Of a stretch of 64,000 nt of DNA, positions 16,772 through 27,300 are shown in pieces. This DNA is from Myxococcota bacterium. GTDB lineage: Bacteria > Myxococcota > UBA727 > JABDBI01. The notes below the pieces were generated by a model. That model did no database searches. It was not told the DNA's origin and was given only the letters and a program-made list of their open reading frames with translations. The stretch spans positions 62,001 to 126,000 of the forward strand of contig JAZKCZ010000004.1 in assembly GCA_040387835.1 (NCBI GenBank), in the 5' to 3' direction. A program made the translations under genes and the position numbers. How positions within the stretch are numbered: position 1 is the stretch's first letter; each line of letters opens with the position of its first letter.

Positions 16772-17502
16772 GCGGACTCATATTTGATGAAGAGAGCGCC
16801 AAAGCCTTCAACGCCTTCTTTTTGTAAGATTTCTTTTGGGCTGCCCTGGGCAATCACGCGGCCGTTATCTAAAACATGCGCTTTGCTGCAACGTTCTGCT
16901 TCATCCATGTAGGCCGTGGTAATCAAAATCAGCACGCCTCGTTGATTAAACGCCGTAAGTAACTCCCAAAATTCTTGACGGCTAATGGGATCTACACCAT
17001 TGGTGGGCTCGTCGAGCAAAACTGCCCAGGGGGATCTCAGTAGCGCACAGATTAGGCCAAGCTTTTTGTACATGCCACCGGAAAGCTTGCCCGCTGGCCT
17101 GTCTACAAAGCGGGTAAGCTGCGTTATATGCAGGAGTTCTTCACGCCTTTTTTGATAGTCCTGATGTTCGATGGCATAAAGCTCCCTAAAGAAGTTTAGG
17201 TGCTCGGAAATTGATAAGTCGGCGTACAAACTTTGCTGCTGGGGCATGTAGGCGATGTGGTCGCGAATATGAGCGAAAGGCGCTTTTTGACCATTTTGAA
17301 AGTAGCAAACCTCGCCCTGGTTGGCATGTAGAAGCCCCACCAAATGCCGCAGCAAAGTAGTTTTACCTGCACCTTCGGGACCAATGATGCCGTGCATGAC
17401 ACCTGACTCGAACTTTAAGGTGATATCTCGTAAAGCTTGAGTCTCTCGTAGCTTTTTCGAAAGGCCAGCAACCTCAATCGAAATGGCGGGAACCTCAGTC
17501 AT
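16768..17502 (-). CDS. ABC exporter ATPase with altered H-loop
   Basis: This 244-residue ATPase has Walker A GPEGAGKTT, Q-loop YMPQQQSLY, signature LSGGMYKKL and Walker B AVLLDEPTNG. At the H-loop the switch His is replaced: ITTAYMDEAE where the partner subunit has TSHYMDEVE. Loss of this His is compatible with an asymmetric heterodimer in which one site is weak. In E. coli YbhF the two ATPase halves are fused; here they are separate genes. It overlaps the adaptor gene by eight bases. Confidence 0.9.
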   Translation of the reverse strand: MTEVPAISIEVAGLSKKLRETQALRDITLKFESGVMHGIIGPEGAGKTTLLRHLVGLLHANQGEVCYFQNGQKAPFAHIRDHIAYMPQQQSLYADLSISEHLNFFRELYAIEHQDYQKRREELLHITQLTRFVDRPAGKLSGGMYKKLGLICALLRSPWAVLLDEPTNGVDPISRQEFWELLTAFNQRGVLILITTAYMDEAERCSKAHVLDNGRVIAQGSPKEILQKEGVEGFGALFIKYESA

Positions 17503-18229
17503 AATCCTGTCTCACTTCAACCGTCATACCGGGCTTTAACGTTTTTGCTGCGTTGGCAAATAGCACTTTAACCGCGTAAACCAGGCGCTGCCTTTCTTCG
17601 CGTGTCTGGACGTTTTTCGGGGTAAATTCAGCTTGTTCGCTGATTTCGATAATCTTGCCTTCAAATGGTTTCATATCCAGTTCAGGTAGGTGGCCGATGA
17701 TTTTTTGACCCAACTTAAGCTTGGCGACATCTGGCTGCGGCACGTAGATATAGGTATACAGCTCGGCTAAATTGGCCAAGGTTAACAACTTAATCCCTGG
17801 GGTCACCATTTCGCCTGGCTCATGATATTTGGCCAGCACCGTTCCGGTGAGTGGGGCAGTGATTTGACACCAGCTTCTCATCAAAGATGCCTCATCGCGG
17901 TTGTTGAGGCTTAAATCGTAAGCTTCCTTGGACGATGAGCCTTGGGCAAATAGGTTTTGTGCTCTCTTGAAATTGGACTCCGCCAATCTAGCTTTGAGCG
18001 AGATGTCTTCGCAGGTTAGGCTTAATAAAGCTTGACCCTGTGTGATGTCATCGCCTGCTTGGACATTCATTTTGGCTATGACGGAAGTAACGCGCGAGGA
18101 GATATCCACTTTGGTCGCTTCGATGGTGCCAGCGAAAGTAAATTCCTGTTTGAAAACGGTTAGCTTCAGCGCTAAGGCCGTGATGGCTCCGATAAGAATT
18201 AAGGCAAATACGACGATTTTTTTACTCAC
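17495..18229 (-). CDS. HlyD-family periplasmic adaptor of the ABC exporter
   Basis: This membrane-fusion protein links the ABC pump to the TolC channel. I start it at the GTG 18229, which has an AGGAG site nine bases upstream and overlaps the TolC stop by eight bases; a longer frame to 18271 lacks such a site. The 244-residue protein has an N-terminal membrane anchor (VVFALILIGAITALALKL), a first biotinyl-lipoyl half (TFAGTIEATKVDISSRVTSV), a short helical hairpin and the second half (ITAPLTGTVLAKYHEPGEMV). It resembles YhiI/YbhG. Confidence 0.9.
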   Translation of the reverse strand: MSKKIVVFALILIGAITALALKLTVFKQEFTFAGTIEATKVDISSRVTSVIAKMNVQAGDDITQGQALLSLTCEDISLKARLAESNFKRAQNLFAQGSSSKEAYDLSLNNRDEASLMRSWCQITAPLTGTVLAKYHEPGEMVTPGIKLLTLANLAELYTYIYVPQPDVAKLKLGQKIIGHLPELDMKPFEGKIIEISEQAEFTPKNVQTREERQRLVYAVKVLFANAAKTLKPGMTVEVRQDYD

Positions 18230-19505
18230 GGGCCGTTTCTCCTGGCGATGAAAGATATTGAAGGGTTGCAAGTTGCGCTAATAGTTGTTCGTCCGTTTGG
18301 GCAGCGCCAAGCTGAGCTTCTAAAAGTCTGGTGTTACTGGTTTCGACATCGAGATATTTAGAACTGCCGGCCTTATAAGATTGAAAGGTAAGTTTGGCGA
18401 TTTGCTGTGTTTGTTCGATGAGCTGGGCGTTAGTTTCTTGCTGAAGTTTGAGACTTTGAACCAGATCCAGCGCTTTTTGATAGTCCCTCAATAAATCGAG
18501 TAGCTTTTGATCTTTTTGATAGCGAATGGCTGAAGCTTCGCGTGCTCTTTGCTGGCTCGTGTTCCAATTGCTATCTCCAAGCCATAGCGGCAAATACAGG
18601 TTCACCATGAATACATTGTTCCAGGCCTGAGCCGGCACGATTAAGTTCGGATACAGCCACTGGCTTTTCGCCAGGAGGTCTATTTTGGGCCACAAGCTGC
18701 CTTTGGATGCTGAAACAGATAACTCGGATGCTTTGAGCGATAGCATGATGGATTTGATGGCTGGTTGCTCTGCGTCTGGTGGCACGGGCTTGGTATCTGC
18801 CAACATGCGGCTTAAAGTCTGCTCTTGGGGTTCAAGGGTTAACTTGTCGGTTGTCACATTGCCTAAAAGCGCAGCCAAGTCTCTCAGCGTCGTTTGTAGA
18901 GCGGCTTGGCTTTGCTCGTATTTAAGCTGGTAGGTCATCACATTTCTGCGGGCCGAATATTGGTCAAGTTTGCTCGATGCCCCTGCGTTCAGTCTGAGGT
19001 CGATGTCTCGACTTTGAGCTTGGGCGAGCTTTAGGACGTCCCCGGTCGCCTGTATGCTTTTTAAAGCGAGCTGCGATTTGAAATAGGCCAGTTGAACTGC
19101 CAGCTGCAGTTCTCGCTTAGATGATTTCAGGCTTTCTATCTTGCTTAAGGCGGTCAAATCAGCGCCTTGGTAGTTTTTACGGGCCGCAAGGCCATCGAAT
19201 AGCGTGTACCTTAATACTGGTCCGATGGTGTAATTGTGATGAGCACCAGCGCTGAAGGAACCAAGCCCAGGCATTTTGATGGTCGGCACATTGGTTTGAT
19301 AAAAGTAATTTCCTTCAAGCGATAAGGTGGGCAATAGCCTTGTAAAAGATGCCTTTTGCGAAAGCCGCGCGGCCTCAACATTAGTCGAAAGCGCTTTTAG
19401 GGCGGGCGAGAACGAGTTTGCTCTTTCAAGAGCTTCATTCAAGGATTCAGACCAAGCTGGACGCGTGAACGCAGCCGCCATGAATAAGAGAGAAACGAGT
19501 TTCAT
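18222..19505 (-). CDS. TolC-family outer-membrane channel protein
   Basis: This outer-membrane efflux protein heads the ABC export operon. The signal peptide (MKLVSLLFMAAAFTRPAWS) is followed by two repeated helical/beta units typical of TolC (starts near LNEALERANSFSPALKALS and about 200 residues later). Its 427 residues match the OEP family. Only this window's six genes are needed to span both membranes: channel, adaptor, two ATPases and two permeases, all overlapping. No regulator gene accompanies the operon. Confidence 0.9.
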   Translation of the reverse strand: MKLVSLLFMAAAFTRPAWSESLNEALERANSFSPALKALSTNVEAARLSQKASFTRLLPTLSLEGNYFYQTNVPTIKMPGLGSFSAGAHHNYTIGPVLRYTLFDGLAARKNYQGADLTALSKIESLKSSKRELQLAVQLAYFKSQLALKSIQATGDVLKLAQAQSRDIDLRLNAGASSKLDQYSARRNVMTYQLKYEQSQAALQTTLRDLAALLGNVTTDKLTLEPQEQTLSRMLADTKPVPPDAEQPAIKSIMLSLKASELSVSASKGSLWPKIDLLAKSQWLYPNLIVPAQAWNNVFMVNLYLPLWLGDSNWNTSQQRAREASAIRYQKDQKLLDLLRDYQKALDLVQSLKLQQETNAQLIEQTQQIAKLTFQSYKAGSSKYLDVETSNTRLLEAQLGAAQTDEQLLAQLATLQYLSSPGETARE

Positions 19506-19536
19506 TTGAATGCTCTAGCGCTCTGATCGAGGTTTT

Positions 19537-19571
19537 GGTGGTATCACCTAAACGCTTGTTTTTTTAGGTGA
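19537..19571 (+). promoter_or_regulatory. Alternative hairpins at the nuoA start
   Basis: TCACCTAAA (19544-19552) pairs with TTTAGGTGA (19563-19571), whose end contains the GTG proposed as the nuoA start. The same CACC can instead pair with GGTG at 19537-19540 across GTAT. The two stems exclude each other. It could be a translational switch or a protein-binding dyad; no function is proven. Confidence 0.4.
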
Positions 19572-19966
19572 AGCGCTCTAAGCCATCAACAATGGTTTGG
19601 ATTTTTGTCGGCGGCGTTTTGTTCGTTGTCCTAAGCATGCTGGGAGGCTACTTTTTAGGTCCTCAAAGTATGAAAAAGGCCACCAAAGTGCCTTACGAAT
19701 CTGGGATTGTCAGTACTGGATCTGCACGCGTGCGTTTTCCAGTGCACTTTTATTTGATAGCGGTTTTATTTGTTATCTTCGATCTCGAGTCCATTTTTAT
19801 TTATGCTTGGAGCGTCTCGATCCGAGAGTTGGGCTGGCGCGGATTCGGGCAAATATCGGTTTTTATCGGGGTGCTGTTAATTGCCCTCGTTTACTTAATT
19901 CGCCAAGGGGCGCTGGATATCGGGCCTAAGTTGCGAAAGCCTGAAGGGGATGCCCGTGACATCTGA
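19568..19966 (+). CDS. nuoA: NADH-quinone oxidoreductase subunit A
   Basis: NuoA is a small membrane subunit of complex I with three helices. The protein has [17 protein letters not shown], the conserved loop, then [21 protein letters not shown] and a third helix, with [10 protein letters not shown] between. I use the GTG at 19568 (132 residues); the ATG at 19592 is an alternative that would free the hairpin at 19544-19571 to act as leader. It overlaps nuoB by 17 bases. Confidence 0.95.
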   Translation: MKRSKPSTMVWIFVGGVLFVVLSMLGGYFLGPQSMKKATKVPYESGIVSTGSARVRFPVHFYLIAVLFVIFDLESIFIYAWSVSIRELGWRGFGQISVFIGVLLIALVYLIRQGALDIGPKLRKPEGDARDI

Positions 19967-20525
19967 TAATTTCATGTTTGCCAAGCTCCAAGACTTAATT
20001 TCTTGGGGCCATAAAAACTCGGTTTGGCCTTTTAACTTTGGCCTCAGCTGCTGCTTCGTAGAGATGGCCACCAGTTTGACGAGTAAGTATGATTTAGCGC
20101 GTTTTGGCTCTGAAGTTATCCGGGCAACACCCAGAGAAGCGGACGTCATGATCGTTGCTGGAACAGTCTTTGTGAAAATGGCTCCGATTGTCAGACATCT
20201 TTATGACCAGATGTTGGAGCCTAAATGGGTAATCTCTATGGGATCTTGCTCTAATTCGGGCGGTATGTACGACATTTATAGTGTGGTCCAAGGCGTCGAT
20301 AAGATTTTACCTGTGGATATGTATGTCTCCGGGTGTCCTCCGAGACCTGAAGCTTTTATGGAAGGCCTACTTTTGCTCAAAGACTCGATTGGTAAAGAGA
20401 GAAGGCCTGTTTCCTGGGCTTTCGGCTCGCAGGAAATTGTCCAACCCGAGCCTCTCAACATGAGAGATATTAAAACTCCATCACGCATGAAGGCGACCTT
20501 ACTCGATGAACCTAATCGATTCTGA
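19950..20525 (+). CDS. nuoB: NADH-quinone oxidoreductase subunit B
   Basis: NuoB carries the N2 iron-sulfur cluster that passes electrons to quinone. The four ligands are present: Cys34-Cys35 in [10 protein letters not shown], Cys100 in GSCSNSGG and Cys129 in SGCPPRPEA. The protein has 191 residues including a C-terminal extension of ordinary length. It overlaps nuoA (17 bases) and nuoCD (20 bases), so the three genes are translationally linked. Confidence 0.97.
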   Translation: MPVTSDNFMFAKLQDLISWGHKNSVWPFNFGLSCCFVEMATSLTSKYDLARFGSEVIRATPREADVMIVAGTVFVKMAPIVRHLYDQMLEPKWVISMGSCSNSGGMYDIYSVVQGVDKILPVDMYVSGCPPRPEAFMEGLLLLKDSIGKERRPVSWAFGSQEIVQPEPLNMRDIKTPSRMKATLLDEPNRF

Positions 20526-22116
20526 AAATTTGCTCGAAACCGCCAAAGGTTTCGATATGCTTTACGATATTACAGCGATCGATGAGACCATGCGCAAAGG
20601 CCCTAGGGAGCATGCGGGCGATTTCACGCTGGTCTATTACTTTTTGTCGTTAAAGACCGCTGAGTTTACGCAAGTTAAAGTTCCGGTTCTAAATGCCTTG
20701 AGCGTCATTCCATCTTTGACAGCCGTGTTTAAAAACGCGAACTGGTATGAACGCGAAGTGTTCGACATGTTTGGCCTGCAGTTTTCGGGGCATCCTGATT
20801 TAAGGCGTATTTTGATGCCAGAATACTGGAGTGGCCACCCGCTTTTAAAAACGCACCCGGCACGTGCCACAGAAATGGGCCCCTACACGCTGCCTAATGA
20901 CAAGCAAGATTATTTGCAGAGCGTCATGCGTTATAAACCTGCCGATCAAGGTGGCGAGTACCTCTACTTAAATCTAGGCCCTCAGCATCCTGGCACACAT
21001 GGTGTGCTCCGCTTGATTTTAAAGATGGAAGGCGAAACCATCCTGGAATGCATCCCTGACATCGGCTACCATCATCGCGGCGCGGAAAAAATGGGTGAGC
21101 GCCAGACCTGGCACACCTATATTCCGTACACGGACCGCGTGGATTATTTAAGCGGCGTTTTGAACAATCTGGCGTATTTACTATCGGTTGAGCAGTTGGC
21201 TGGCCTTGTAGTTCCGCCGCGTGCACAAGTGATTCGAGTTATGCTCTGCGAGCTCTTTAGAATCATCAGCCACCTGGTCTGGTACGGCACCTTCGTTCAA
21301 GACATCGGCGCAATGTCGCCCGTTTTCTACATGTTCAGCGACCGGGAAAAGGCCTTGCAAATCATTGAAGGTATCACAGGCGGGCGGATGCACCCGAGCT
21401 GGTTTAGAATCGGCGGCGTGGCGCATGATTTACCCGAAGGCTGGGAAGCTGCCATGCAAGGCTTCTTAGATTACTTGCCTAAACGCTTAGATGAATACGA
21501 TAGCTTGGTGATGAAAAACCCCATTTTCAAAGCCAGAACCGTAGGCGTTGGAGCTTATAGCCAAAAAGAGGCTATCAGCTGGGGTGTCACAGGCGCTGGA
21601 CTGAGAGCGACCGGACTTGCTTTCGATTTACGCAAAGCAAAACCCTATTCAGGCTACGAAAACTTCGATTTCGAAATTCCAACCGCTCAAAACGGCGATT
21701 GCTATGACAGGGCATTGGTCCGCATAGAAGAAATGCGTCAAAGTCTGCGGATCATCAAACAATGTATGAACAACATGCCATCCGGCGCTTATAAATCAGA
21801 CCACCCTTTGACTACGCCGCCTAATAAAGATCGAACATTGGTTCACATTGAGACCTTAATTAACCACTTCCTCAACGCAACCTGGGGCCCGGTAATGCCA
21901 GCAGGGGATTCTTTCCATGCCATTGAAAATGCTAAGGGCATTAACTCATATTATTTGGTAAGCGATGGCGGTACGCACTCCTACCGAACGCGCATCAGAA
22001 CGCCATCTTTCCCGCATATGCAAATGTTACCTCTGCTTGCAGAAGGCAGCACCATTTCAGACTTAATGGCAGTATTGGGAAGCATCGATTTTGTGTTGGC
22101 GGATTTGGATAGATGA
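20506..22116 (+). CDS. nuoC: Fused NADH-quinone oxidoreductase subunits C and D
   Basis: This 536-residue protein joins NuoC (about residues 1-130, with the NuoC signature [24 protein letters not shown]) to NuoD (from about [16 protein letters not shown] to the end, with the quinone-site segments [12 protein letters not shown] and the C-terminal [11 protein letters not shown]). Fusion of C and D is known in several lineages. The NuoC part is short at its N-terminus. The remaining complex I genes (nuoE onward) are absent: the next gene is the convergent efflux operon eight bases away, so they must lie elsewhere if complex I is complete. Confidence 0.95.
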   Translation: MNLIDSENLLETAKGFDMLYDITAIDETMRKGPREHAGDFTLVYYFLSLKTAEFTQVKVPVLNALSVIPSLTAVFKNANWYEREVFDMFGLQFSGHPDLRRILMPEYWSGHPLLKTHPARATEMGPYTLPNDKQDYLQSVMRYKPADQGGEYLYLNLGPQHPGTHGVLRLILKMEGETILECIPDIGYHHRGAEKMGERQTWHTYIPYTDRVDYLSGVLNNLAYLLSVEQLAGLVVPPRAQVIRVMLCELFRIISHLVWYGTFVQDIGAMSPVFYMFSDREKALQIIEGITGGRMHPSWFRIGGVAHDLPEGWEAAMQGFLDYLPKRLDEYDSLVMKNPIFKARTVGVGAYSQKEAISWGVTGAGLRATGLAFDLRKAKPYSGYENFDFEIPTAQNGDCYDRALVRIEEMRQSLRIIKQCMNNMPSGAYKSDHPLTTPPNKDRTLVHIETLINHFLNATWGPVMPAGDSFHAIENAKGINSYYLVSDGGTHSYRTRIRTPSFPHMQMLPLLAEGSTISDLMAVLGSIDFVLADLDR

Positions 22117-22124
22117 GTGGATGC

Positions 22125-23102
22125 CTAATATCCGAAGCTTAGGCCCTTTAAGAAGATCGCGCCGGTTGTTACCACTTGTTCCCCAGGCGCCAATCCGCTG
22201 GAGATGACGCTGGCTTGTTCGGTGGAATTAGCGATAGAGACTGGGCGGCGTTCGAATTGGTGGTCAGATTTTTTAACGAAAATGAAGTTCTTTTCTTCCA
22301 CCGTAACAATGGCGGTGGAGGGCAGGACGATGGCGTCTTGCTCAGGTACGCCGAAATCGCATTCGGCGAACATGCCTGGTTTGAGCAAGTCTTTCGCACC
22401 ATCTAAAGTCACGCGTACTTTGACCGTTCTTGTGCCGGGATCAATGACTTCACCGATGGCGGCCACGTGGCCCAGGAAAGTTTGTCCGGGGTAGGAAATC
22501 AGGGTGGTTTTGACCTCTTCGCCTTTTTCGACTTCGTGCAGTTGGTTTTCTGGGACTTCAGCGAGCAGCCAAATCTTGCCGCTTTTTTCTTTTTTAAGTT
22601 CGATTGGATCAAGGCCTAATGATTTTAGACGGGCTTCTAAGTCAGATTTGATGGATCTGGCGTTTAAGGCTTCTGTTTTGGCTTCGCCCAGATCTTTTGC
22701 TGTGGCTGCTTGATACTTAAACATTTCGTTTGAACGCGCCTCGTTTTTTTGCGACTTTTCGAAGTTGGCTAGGCTTTGCAAATATTCAGAATACAGAGAA
22801 CTTGCTTCGGGCTGCGAAAATAGGATGCCTTGATTTTGAAAGGAAGCGACCACTTGTGCAGGTGCTTTGATGCGCAAGACAGAGCTTTGTTTGGTGACCG
22901 TTTCGATTTTAAACTGCTCAAGGCCTGGGTGATGCTCGGTGAAAATAATCTCTGCGCCATTTTTGGAAACTTGCACTGAGGCCTGGTGTGTAGGCTCTTC
23001 CGATTTTGATGGGTGAGAGTTGAGACTGAAGCCGATAGCAGCAAGTGCGATAACGGCCAGACCGCCTATGCCAATAAGAGCTTTTTTATAGGTTGATTTC
23101 AT
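22125..23102 (-). CDS. RND efflux periplasmic adaptor (CzcB-like)
   Basis: This membrane-fusion protein of 325 residues is the third gene of a tripartite efflux set. An N-terminal anchor (LIGIGGLAVIALAAIGFSL) precedes split lipoyl halves around a helical hairpin (SLYSEYLQSLANFEKSQKN), then a beta-barrel (GHVAAIGEVIDPGTRTVKVR) and a membrane-proximal domain. It lacks the His-rich or Met-rich metal-binding tails of some CusB/CzcB proteins. Its start overlaps the outer-membrane component by 17 bases. Confidence 0.88.
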   Translation of the reverse strand: MKSTYKKALIGIGGLAVIALAAIGFSLNSHPSKSEEPTHQASVQVSKNGAEIIFTEHHPGLEQFKIETVTKQSSVLRIKAPAQVVASFQNQGILFSQPEASSLYSEYLQSLANFEKSQKNEARSNEMFKYQAATAKDLGEAKTEALNARSIKSDLEARLKSLGLDPIELKKEKSGKIWLLAEVPENQLHEVEKGEEVKTTLISYPGQTFLGHVAAIGEVIDPGTRTVKVRVTLDGAKDLLKPGMFAECDFGVPEQDAIVLPSTAIVTVEEKNFIFVKKSDHQFERRPVSIANSTEQASVISSGLAPGEQVVTTGAIFLKGLSFGY

Positions 23103-24318
23103 CGCTTCCCACCACGAAGTTTAATTCTTCAAATGCTATAGCGCAGTTCATCAGAGTTTGGTTCATCTTCACCACGCTGTCGCGATAGCTTTCGTAGAAA
23201 TCGGCAAAAGCAATGATGCTGACGTTGCCGCGTTGGTAGTTCAAAGTCATGTTCTTAACCAGCTCATCGTACTGGTGAATGTGATCCAGTTTAGTTCGTT
23301 GCAGTAATTTCGAGCTTTGCTTGGCCTTTTCAATGGCAACTTGCACATCTCTGAAAACGCTGAGCTGAAACTGTTCTTCCCGTTTTTGCTTGGCCGCCAG
23401 CAAGTTTTGGGAGTTTTTCACCAAGGCACGATTTTGGTTCCACAGTGGGAGATCAAAAGAAAGTTGCAGCCCAAAATAATTGGGGACCGAGTTTCCCTGC
23501 TGTTGATATGATGCTTGCAGCGTCAGATCCGGAATCCAGATGGATTTTTGAAGGGATAGGTTTAACGCTTCTTGTTTAACTTGAACCTGGGAAGTTTGAA
23601 AATCTGGCCTTGTGCTCATCGCTTTTTGAACGAGGGACTGCGTATCAGCTTTTAAGTCGACTTGGTAAAGCAGGCCGCTGTCAAAAGCCGGAACCACTGA
23701 ATCAACGCTCATGTTCTTGGCGCCGATAAGTATAAGGAAAGTAGCTTGTTCTTCAGTTAGTTCATGTAATAGGTCCAGATATTCACTTTCGAGTATTAAG
23801 AGCAAGGCGCGCAGCCGCATAACCTCTGACAATAGTAACAACCGTTTTTCAAAAAGATGTTCTGCCGTGAGTGTGGTTTGTTGCAGCGAAGCGATGCTCT
23901 TTTCGTAGAAAATCTTATTTTGATTCAAGTAATAGAGCGAAAAGAATGAGCGTCTGAGTTCAAACTTAAGCGTTCTCTCCGTTTCTTTGATAGCCAGTTC
24001 AGCCATTTGTGCTGAAGCTTTTGCCATGCCAACACGTTTTTTCCGTTTTCCTAAGACGAAAAGCTGGGACAGTTGAAATTGATTGTTAATCTCCGACTTG
24101 TCCCAATCAATCAGTGGGTTGACGCTTTCTTGAATGGCAAAGTTGGGGTTTGACCAAGTTCGTTCGTGGCGAATAAGCTCCTTGGAAGCTTGGAATTCTA
24201 AATTTTGGGCCTGGATTTCTAAGTTGTTTTCCCTAAAAAGCCGCTCAGCTTCGCTAAGCGAAATCTGGTCAGCCAATATGCTTGAACAAATTAAGGTTAG
24301 TACTAAAAAGACTCTCAT
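23086..24318 (-). CDS. TolC/CzcC-like outer-membrane efflux protein
   Basis: This 410-residue outer-membrane component has a signal peptide (MRVFLVLTLICSSILA) and the duplicated coiled-coil layout of OEP proteins (starts near ISLSEAERLFRENNLEIQAQN). It overlaps the pump gene upstream by four bases (ATGA) and the adaptor downstream. It is only distantly related to the TolC protein at 18222-19505, so each pump has its own channel. Confidence 0.88.
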   Translation of the reverse strand: MRVFLVLTLICSSILADQISLSEAERLFRENNLEIQAQNLEFQASKELIRHERTWSNPNFAIQESVNPLIDWDKSEINNQFQLSQLFVLGKRKKRVGMAKASAQMAELAIKETERTLKFELRRSFFSLYYLNQNKIFYEKSIASLQQTTLTAEHLFEKRLLLLSEVMRLRALLLILESEYLDLLHELTEEQATFLILIGAKNMSVDSVVPAFDSGLLYQVDLKADTQSLVQKAMSTRPDFQTSQVQVKQEALNLSLQKSIWIPDLTLQASYQQQGNSVPNYFGLQLSFDLPLWNQNRALVKNSQNLLAAKQKREEQFQLSVFRDVQVAIEKAKQSSKLLQRTKLDHIHQYDELVKNMTLNYQRGNVSIIAFADFYESYRDSVVKMNQTLMNCAIAFEELNFVVGSDEINL

Positions 24319-27300
24319 TTTCGCTTTTCCTCAATCCAAAGGCACAGGCTGGGCAAGGTGATTAGGGTCAACAACAGGCCTGAGGCTAGACCGCCAACGA
24401 TGACGGTTGCCATCGGCCTTTGCACATCAGACCCAATGCCTGAAGCGAGAGCTGCTGGGACTAAGCCAAATAAGGCGGGTAGTACCGTGGTCAGACAAGG
24501 CCTGAGCTGAATCTTAGCCGTAAGTCGGATTTGCTCCAGCAGGCTTAACGATGGATAGTCTTTTCGAATATGGTTCACCCGGGATGCAAACAGCACCCCT
24601 GCCATGGTCGAAATGCCAAACAGAGAGATAAAACCTACACCTGCAGAGACATTGAGGTGATAGCCACGAATGAGCAGTCCTGCGAGTCCGCCGCATAACG
24701 CAAATGGAATGCATGACAGCGCCATCATGACGTTTCGACCATCTCGATAAAGCGCGAATAAGATTAAAAATATCATCATTAAGGTGAAAGGAACGACGAT
24801 TTTAAGCCTTTTAGCGGCCCTGCTTAGGTTTTCGAATTGGCCGCCCCAGCTGATGGAATAGCCTTCCTGCATCTTAATCTGACTGGCTATTTTTCTCTGG
24901 GCTTCCTCCACAAATCCGCCTTGGTCGCGGTTTCGGATGTTGGTCCTGACCGAGATCTGCCGATGACCATCTTGCCTTTGGATGATGGTTTCGCCGTCCA
25001 ATATTTTAATCGAGGCTATATCTGCCAGTGGTACTTGGGCGCCTGTGATGGATTTGATGCGAACCCCTGAAATGGCATCGATCGATGATTTTTGCTGAGT
25101 GGGATAGCGCACGATGATGCCGAATTGCTTGGCATCTTCATACATCGTTCCAATGGGTGTTCCCCCAATGGCGGCTTCTATGACGGTCTGGATGTCATCC
25201 ACGTTAATGCCGTATCTGGCGGCCATATTGCGGTTGATATCGATCACCAGTTGAGCCTGCTGACCTTCTTGTTCAATGCCGTATTCGCTGGCGCCTGGGA
25301 TGGTTTTAATAACATCGAGTATTTGATGAGCTTTTTGGCGCATCAGATTTAAATCTTCACCGTTAATCTGAATGGCTAAATCGGCCACGCTGCCAGTTAC
25401 TGCTTCGGTGACATTATCTAAAATCGGCTGTGAAAAGGAAAAGATAACGCCAGGGAAGTGGTCTTTTAGACTTTGTTTAATCTGCTTTAACAATTCGTCT
25501 TTGGTAATGTCGTGCTTCCAAAGCTTGTAATCTTTGAGCGCCACCAAGATCTCAAGCCGGTTGGGGTTATAAGGATCCGTGCCATCTTCGTTTCGGCCTG
25601 CTTGCGTGATAATAAAGTTGACCGGCTTATATTGGCGAATAATCTGCCGCATCTGGCTTGTGTACGAATTGGTTTCCGCCAAAGAGGTACTGGCCGGAAA
25701 GATACATCGGATATTTAAAGCGCCTTCATCCAAGTTGGGCAAAAACTCCGTTCCAATGCGAGAGCCGCCCAAAATTAGCACCAGTGCTACCAACGTTAAC
25801 GAGATAATCACCGTCTTCTTATATGAAGCCGTTAGCGAAACCGTTAACCTGCCATAGCCTCTTTCGAGCCAGCGATAGACTGGGTTTTCCCATTCTCGAT
25901 AGTCTTTAAATAGCAAAGACATTAACACGGGGATCAGCGTTAAAGCGAGTATGAGCGAGCCTAGCAAAGCGAATGCCAGCGTGTAAGCCATCGGAGAAAA
26001 CAGCTTTCCTTCCACGCGTTGAAAAGTAAAAATTGGGAAATAGGCCGAGATGATAATGGCAATCGAAAAAAAGATTTCCTTACTAACCTCTCGGGTGGCC
26101 AAAATGGTGCTTAAGACAATGCTGCTTTTATGCCCCTCAGGTTCTTCGTGCCGATTTTTATAATGCCTGAGAATGTTTTCGGCCATCACCACAGCGCCAT
26201 CAACGATAATACCGAAATCGATCGCCCCAAGGGATAGCAGATTCGCAGGAATACCGGTCAAACGCATCATGAGAAAGGCAAAAAGCAATGACAGAGGAAT
26301 GGTAAGCGCGACCACGATCGCGGTTCGAACGCTGCCCAAAAAGAAGATAAGCAGAATAATTACCAGCGAAACGCCTTCAAAGATGGTGGTGGATACCGTG
26401 CGAATCGTATAGTTCACCAGTTCGGATCGGTCATACGTGAGCTTAAGCTGCACGCCTTTGGGCAAATCATTTTCCTGAAGTTCTCGAATCTTCTCTTTAA
26501 TGCCAGCAATTACCTCGGACGGATTTTCGCCGCGCCGCATGGCAATGACACCCTGTACGCCTACAGGCGTTTCATGGTTGTCCATCGAATAGCCCAAAAT
26601 GCCGGACGGCGGCATCGGAGAGATTTCAACACTGCCAATGTTCTTAATAAATATAGGCACGCCGTTTCTTGAACTTAAAACGATGTTTTCAATGTCTGAG
26701 GTATTTCGAATGGCCCCGATGCCTCGAATAGCAATGCTTTGTCCGCCTCGAGACATTAAGCTGCCGCCCGAGTTTTTGTTATTTGCCTGGATGGCGTCTA
26801 TGACTTGATCAATCGACAGCTGATAGGCAGCCAGTTGTTCCAAAGTTGTGACCACATGAAATTGCTTAACCAAACCCCCGAAAGTAATCACATCGGCTAC
26901 GCCTGAGGCTTGCAACAGTTTGGGTATAATGACCCAGTCCTGGAGGGTTCGAAGATCCATCGGTGTCATATCGACAGGGCCTTCGACCACATAACGCAAG
27001 ATTTCGCCCACCGGGCCGCTTAATGGCGCCAGTTCAGACTCAGCGCCCTCTGGCAAAGCAGCCGATTTGATCTTTTCCAGCACCTGCTGTCTGGCAAAGT
27101 AGTCATCTACGCCATCTTCGAATGTGAGCTGGATCCATGAAAGTCCGAAAATGGTCTTAGAGCGCCTGACCAATACGCGCGGTACGCTGTTTAAAACACG
27201 CTCCAAAGGCCTGGTCACTTGCCGCTCAACTTCTTCCGCAGCTTTGCCAGCAAAGGGCGTGATAATCGTTACTTGAGTGTCACCGACATCAGGGTAAGCT

